Source of the DNA: Ailanthus altissimus
Lineage: Eukaryota > Streptophyta > Magnoliopsida > Sapindales > Simaroubaceae
Reading direction: 5' to 3'
DNA length: 64,000 nt
Assembly (NCBI GenBank): GCA_946807835.1
Contig: OX327699.1
Coordinates: 24,416,014 to 24,480,013 of the forward strand
Under the pieces are notes generated by a model. That model had not been told where the DNA came from. It made no database searches and saw only the letters and a list, made by a program, of their open reading frames with translations. Positions 59,350 to 64,000 of this stretch are shown one piece after another. Each line of letters opens with the position of its first letter. Within the stretch, counting starts at the first letter, position 1. The position numbers and the translations under genes are program-made.

Positions 59350-59660
59350 AGCAGTGGCTTAGTCAACATATCAACAAGATTTCAGACGACGCTATCTTCG
59401 CTATACTAACTTCGCCACTTTGGGCAATTTCTCGAATGTAATGGAGCTACACAACAATGTGTTTAGACCTATCGTGAAACACTTGATGCTTGTTTAGGTG
59501 TATGACATTCTGGCTACCACAATACACACCGGTGTTCACATCTTCAATAACCATTACCTCCGCGCATATGCCTTTTAACCACACAGCCTCCTTAATAGCC
59601 TCTCCAACATTTATGTACTCCGCTTATGGTAGATAGTGCAACTACTTGCTGTAGAACAGA
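59350..59660 (-). pseudogene. Copia RNase H remnant
   Basis: Read in pieces on the minus strand: INVGEAIKEAVWLKGI, HLNKHQVFHDRSKH and REIAQSGEVSIAKI are the usual closing blocks of copia polyproteins. Stops and a frame shift interrupt them. Confidence 0.8.
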
Positions 59661-59900
59661 TTTTCAATATACATTATACCCAAACATCGTGAATACGTAA
59701 TTCTTCAATGATCTTCTCTTATCTAGATCATCTGCATAATCTGAGTCTACGTATCCTCTTACCATTACACTGTTGTTTTCATCTATTTTATACATCAACC
59801 CGTAATTTGACGTCCCCTTTAGATATCTCAAAATTTACTTCACTGCAAGCCAGTGATCATTACCCGGATTCACCATGCATCTACTTACCACACTCACAGG

Positions 59901-60990
59901 TTATGCTATGTCTGGTCTTGTGCAAACTATTGCATATATGATGCTCCATACAGCTCTTGCATATGATACTTTACTCATCTGCAATTTCTCTTCTTTGGAT
60001 GTTGGTAACTGTGTTGCTAAAAGTTTGAAATGCATGGCCAAATAGGTATAAACAACCTTTGCATTAGACATACCAAACTTCTCTAAAATATTGAGTATAT
60101 ATCGTTGTTGAGAAAAGAAGATAACATCTCTTATTTCCTTCACAATATCTATACCTAATATTCTCATCGATGCTCCCAAATCCTTCATCTGAAACTCGCC
60201 ACTTAACTAATTCTTGAGTTTTTGTATCTCTTATATGTTCTTGCACGCGATCAATATATCATCAATGTATAAAAGCAAATATATCATCCTACAACTTAAG
60301 TTTTTAAAGTACGCGCATTTGGTTTACTTGCTCATACTAAAGCCACAAGCCATCATAAACTCATCAAATCTTCTATACCACTATTTAGGTGATTGTTTTA
60401 ACCCATATAACAACTTCTTCAGCAAACAAGCATGTCCTCTTTTTCGGGCTCTACAAACCTTTGCGGCTGTGGTATGTAAATCGTCTCTTCAAACTCTGTA
60501 TGCAGAAAGGTTATCTTTACATCCATCTACTCTAGATGTAAATCAAGATTTGCACACATGGCTTACAGAATCCTAATGGATGTTTGCTTAACGACTGGAT
60601 AGAATATCTTATGAAAGTCTACTCCATTTCTCTGAGTAAAATTTTATGCAACTAACCTATCCTTGAATATTATAGGTTTTATTTCCAGTATCCTTTCATT
60701 CACTTTATACACCCACTTGCACGCAAGTAGTTTCTTTTGAGGTCTCTCCACCAACTTCCAAGTATTATTCTTCCTAAGAGAGCTAATTTATTCTTTTATT
60801 GCCTGCTGCCACTCTTTCTTATTTTCACTCTTCATAGGTTCATCATATGTTATAGGCTCATCAAATTCAAGAGTGTAAGCAGAATTAAAAGCGTGAGCAA
60901 CTAAATCTGCTTGTGCATACTTGATTAGTGGGTTAATCATTCTTTTTAGCCTGTCTCTGGCTAGCTGGTACTCTTCAAGTTCCATATCAA
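59901..60990 (-). pseudogene. Copia reverse transcriptase remnant
   Basis: Frame pieces contain KNKKEWQQAI-type linker (60790-60985), IYIPQPQRFVEP and LLYGLKQSPK (60380-60590), the polymerase motif YIDD (about 60270) and FEMKDLGASMRILGIDI to VCTRPDIA (60188-59901). At least three frame breaks separate them. Confidence 0.85.
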
Positions 60991-61072
60991 GAGTACTAAT
61001 TTTTCATTGGGAAAACTTGGAGGAACTCGTCGGTGTTCTTGGTTCATCTTCAAAAATCTTCTTATTAAAGTG

Positions 61073-62340
61073 CTAATATGAGGGCATATCAGATCTACTA
61101 TCAAGCTCTACTTCAACTTCTATTGACTCAGGTGTTGAGTCTTCCTTGAACACATGTTCTTCTTTCTCATATTCTTGAGAGGCTTTCAACATATTCGTCT
61201 CATCAAACGTCACGTCACAGCTTATGATACTTCTTAGTAGTGTCAACTCTTTACACCACATCTTGTATCCTTTCACTCATTCAGGATACCCTATGAATAC
61301 CCATTTGATAGCTCTAGGTTCAAATTTTTCCTCTTTAACATGGACAAATGCATGACAAAAAAAAAATTATGAGGTGGTTATACTTAGTAGGGTTGCCATA
61401 CAATTTCTCTTAAATTCAATTGCTGAAGAGGAAAATTTATTGATCAAATAGGCTGCAATCACTATAACTTCTCCCTAAAATACATCGGACATCTTTGTAT
61501 TGGTAAGTATGCATCTAACCCTTTCAAGTAGGGTTCTATTCATCTTCTCAGTTATGTCATTCTATTATGGCATTGATCTTACTATTTTATGCCTTACAAT
61601 CTCATGCTTGGCACAAAACTCATCAAACTCTCTATTGCAAAATTTAAGGCTATTGTCAGTCTGTAACCTTTTCACCATTTTGCCAGTCTAATTCTCAATA
61701 AAAGCTTTTAAAGTCTTAAACATATCAAACACTTGATCATTACTCTTTAACACATAAACCCACAGCTTCTTTGAATAGTCATCAATCAAATTAAGAAAAT
61801 ACTTAACACCACTACGAGTAGTTGTTTAAGTTGTTCTCCAAAGATTTAAGCATGTGTAGTCAAAAGTCCTCGTAGTCTTGTGCTCGTTGGTATTAAATCT
61901 CACCTTATATGATTTCTCAAGCACACAATATTCACAAAACTCAAATGGTTGAAACTTATTCTTACCAAACGCCTTTGACCAAATAACTTATTTTGCCTTC
62001 TCTTGCTTAGGTGTGCTAGTTTAAGATGCCACAATTTAGTTTGCTTATTCTCATTATCTACAGATAATAATGTAGAACCACTTACAACTTCACCTTTAAG
62101 CACAACAACACATTTATGCTTTTCTCATCTCATTATCACTATGGAACCCTTCAACACTCTCAAAATCATTTTATCGATTTTGATAGAATACCCATTTCGG
62201 TCTAAAGTCCCTAGTGAAATCAAATTCCTTTTGAAGCCAATAACATACCTAACTTCTGTCAATTCTCTCACTCGCCCATCATGCAGTCTAAGTTTAATAC
62301 TGCAAATTTCTATCATCTGACAATCAATGTCATTACCCAT
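61073..62340 (-). pseudogene. Copia integrase remnant
   Basis: The zinc-binding start LWHLKLAHLSKR (about 62035-62000) and the closing CDVTFDETNML (about 61220-61185) flank a core with several stop codons. The upstream frame (62340-62125) reads as the part just before integrase, including LISLGTLDRNGYS. Confidence 0.8.
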
Positions 62341-62430
62341 TAATACCTTACCACCATTAATAAGCTAAAAGTTTATAAACCAAGACTCGTGTGGGCACAT
62401 GTGAAATGTACAACCAAAATCAATAACCAA

Positions 62431-63284
62431 TTATTCAGTATTATTATCATCAGTAGTGACTAGTGTCTCTGTGCTGTCGTAGCTATTTTCATAGGCAATC
62501 GCAATATCCACTTTCTTCTTATCTTGTGATTTCTTTTCAGGATAGTTTTTTATGAAGTGTCCATATTTCTTGCAAGAATAACATTTCCTAAGAGTCCCGG
62601 ACTTTGATTTTGAGTCATTTTTCCTTCCATTTATATATAAGAGAGTCTTTCTCTTACAAGTAAGCTTTTTTGCATTGCCCTCAATCTGCTTTCCTAATAG
62701 CTTTGAGTTTAATGATGATTTCACATCACTTGTCATTAAACTCTCTCTGCCGTAGAATAATGTATCAACAAAGTTCTTATAACTTTTGAGAGTAAACTCA
62801 GTAAGATGTTCGCCTTATCTTCATATTCTATATTGATGTCGATAAACTCAATATCGAGAATGATCTTGTTCAAGGCATCTATATGATATTTCATTGACGT
62901 CCCCTTTGACACGGACAGTTAATACAACTTATTCTTTATATGCAATCTGTTGGCCAACGATTTTCACATATAAAGGGAGTCAAGCTTCTTCCAAAAATCA
63001 ATCATCATCGTCTAACCTGCTACCTCCCTCAATACTTCATTGTTTAATAACAAAACGATTGTACTGTGAGATCTTTCTTGAATATCCATTTTTTCTGCTT
63101 TAGCCTTAAATGACTCTGGCGTCTTTTCTTAATCATTAGATGGAGATGCAGTCTCATATAATACCGAGCCTAACTGTTGACTCGCTAACAATACCATAAC
63201 CTTCATCTTCCACGGATTGAAGTCATTTGTCTCGTTGAATTTCTCTATTTCATACTTGGGTGTGACCATGTCTGCTTAAAACCT
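62431..63284 (-). pseudogene. Copia gag remnant
   Basis: The frame at 62736-62431 holds the nucleocapsid knuckle CYSCKKYGHFIKNYP. The CX2CX4HX4C pattern has lost its last Cys (Tyr instead). The earlier gag part, up to the primer site, is only traceable in short pieces. Confidence 0.7.
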
Positions 63285-63299
63285 AACTCTGATACCAGT
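63285..63299 (-). other. Copia primer-binding site
   Basis: Reverse complement of this stretch reads ACTGGTATCAGAGTTAGG at its core, the complement to initiator-Met tRNA used by most plant copia elements. It directly follows the LTR end. Confidence 0.8.
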
Positions 63300-63300
63300 T

Positions 63301-64000
63301 TGTTAGAGCGGAAGCAATCAAACAAAGTAAATATCATAAGCAATATAATGCGAAAATAAACAATTAAGAATCTAGAGAAAGAAATGTAGAAGAAATAACA
63401 CATAAACTTTACATAGTTCAACAACTTGCTTATGTCCATAGCAGATTAATATCATACTATCTTATTATTGAATCTCAAAACATTCATAAAATATGTATTT
63501 TATAATAAAAACTCACAAAGAACATGTTTTCTCTTTTGTAAATAAGGGGTTTCTTTCACTAAAAATCACAAAGATATTATTAAGATTGTTATGATCACCA
63601 ATATCTCACAAGGGTGTCACTAAAATTTGTGTTTGATCATTAAGATAAAGTTTACAAGCCAATAGATAGCTTTTATATAAATTTTAGGACTACATAAGTT
63701 AACTCTAAATGTGTGGGAGTCATTTGAGAGAGTTTTGAAACAAGTGAAAGATAAAACAAATATGATCAAAATAGGAATTGAATCCCGCGCTGAGCGCTGG
63801 AGTATTTCGCCTGGGCACTATGACACTTAAGTTTTATTTGTGGCGCTATAACCCCCACAACCTGGCACCATGATGTCATGCCTAGACACCGTTGCTTGCA
63901 TTTTTATCTCATTTTTTTTGTCTGTTTTCAATCTTTGCACATTTAATATATTTAATTTACTTTTTAAAATATATTTTAATAATTTTTAATTAATTTTTTC
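63301..64000 (-). repeat. Copia 5' LTR, truncated by the window edge
   Basis: It begins TGTTAGAGCGGAAGC on the plus strand (the LTR 3' end on the minus strand) and aligns with 58525-59268. By that alignment about 20-40 bases lie beyond the window. Confidence 0.85.

Larger units (their letters stand above)
58525..64000 (-). mobile_element. Decayed Ty1/copia retrotransposon, minus strand, cut at the right edge
   Basis: Order on the minus strand: left LTR (from beyond 64000 down to 63301), primer site (about 63285-63299, TGGTATCAGAG), gag, integrase, reverse transcriptase, RNase H, purine tract, right LTR (59268-58525). This gag-protease-integrase-RT-RNase H order defines copia. Many stops and frame shifts break the polyprotein, so it cannot move on its own. 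The two LTRs differ widely by eye, which implies an old insertion. Confidence 0.93.

Overview
This is a window of plant nuclear DNA, most likely from a woody dicot. The evidence is intron-split genes with plant-specific families (RLCK-VII kinases, a P-class PPR protein, a GT92 transferase, an F-box relic), very AT-rich intergenic DNA full of microsatellites, and Ty1/copia and MITE-like debris. A Citrus-like genome is my guess from the feel of the proteins, and it cannot be proved from the window.

Layout. 1-7.9 kb: the first 605 codons, in 16 exons, of an NPC1-type sterol transporter on the minus strand, running off the left edge. 8-18.7 kb: gene-poor AT-rich DNA with MITEs, minisatellites and one orphan promoter-like island. 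18.8-21.5 kb: a complete six-exon RLCK-VII kinase (PIX13-like, 434 aa), minus strand. 23.9-24.2 kb: an isolated unidentified ORF. 26.0-27.8 kb: an unusual element with a core of about 30 degenerate units of about 42 bp. 28.8-31.1 kb: a complete five-exon RLCK-VII kinase (PBL23-like, 375 aa), minus strand. 32-41 kb: AT-rich DNA with a copia-type LTR relic and MITEs. 41.5-43.4 kb: an intronless GT92 glycosyltransferase (602 aa), plus strand. 44.1-44.9 kb: a second LTR relic. 45.8-46.8 kb: an F-box pseudogene. 47.4-51.7 kb: a nine-exon bromodomain protein of the BRD1/2/13 type (712 aa), minus strand. 53.6-55.1 kb: an intronless PPR gene (498 aa), minus strand, with telo-box DNA upstream. 58.5-64 kb: a decayed Ty1/copia retrotransposon on the minus strand with two recognisable LTRs, the right one cut by the window edge.

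The genes do not form a pathway. They are independent nuclear genes: endomembrane sterol transport, two membrane-associated signalling kinases, Golgi glycan synthesis, SWI/SNF chromatin reading and organelle RNA processing. The exon models below were assembled by hand from splice sites and reading frame. Each complete model sums to an intact frame, which is the main support for them. Two introns need GC-AG splice sites. I found no CRISPR, operon, rRNA or intact tRNA gene. The most unusual non-genic object is the minisatellite-cored element at 26.0-27.8 kb and its three shorter relatives.
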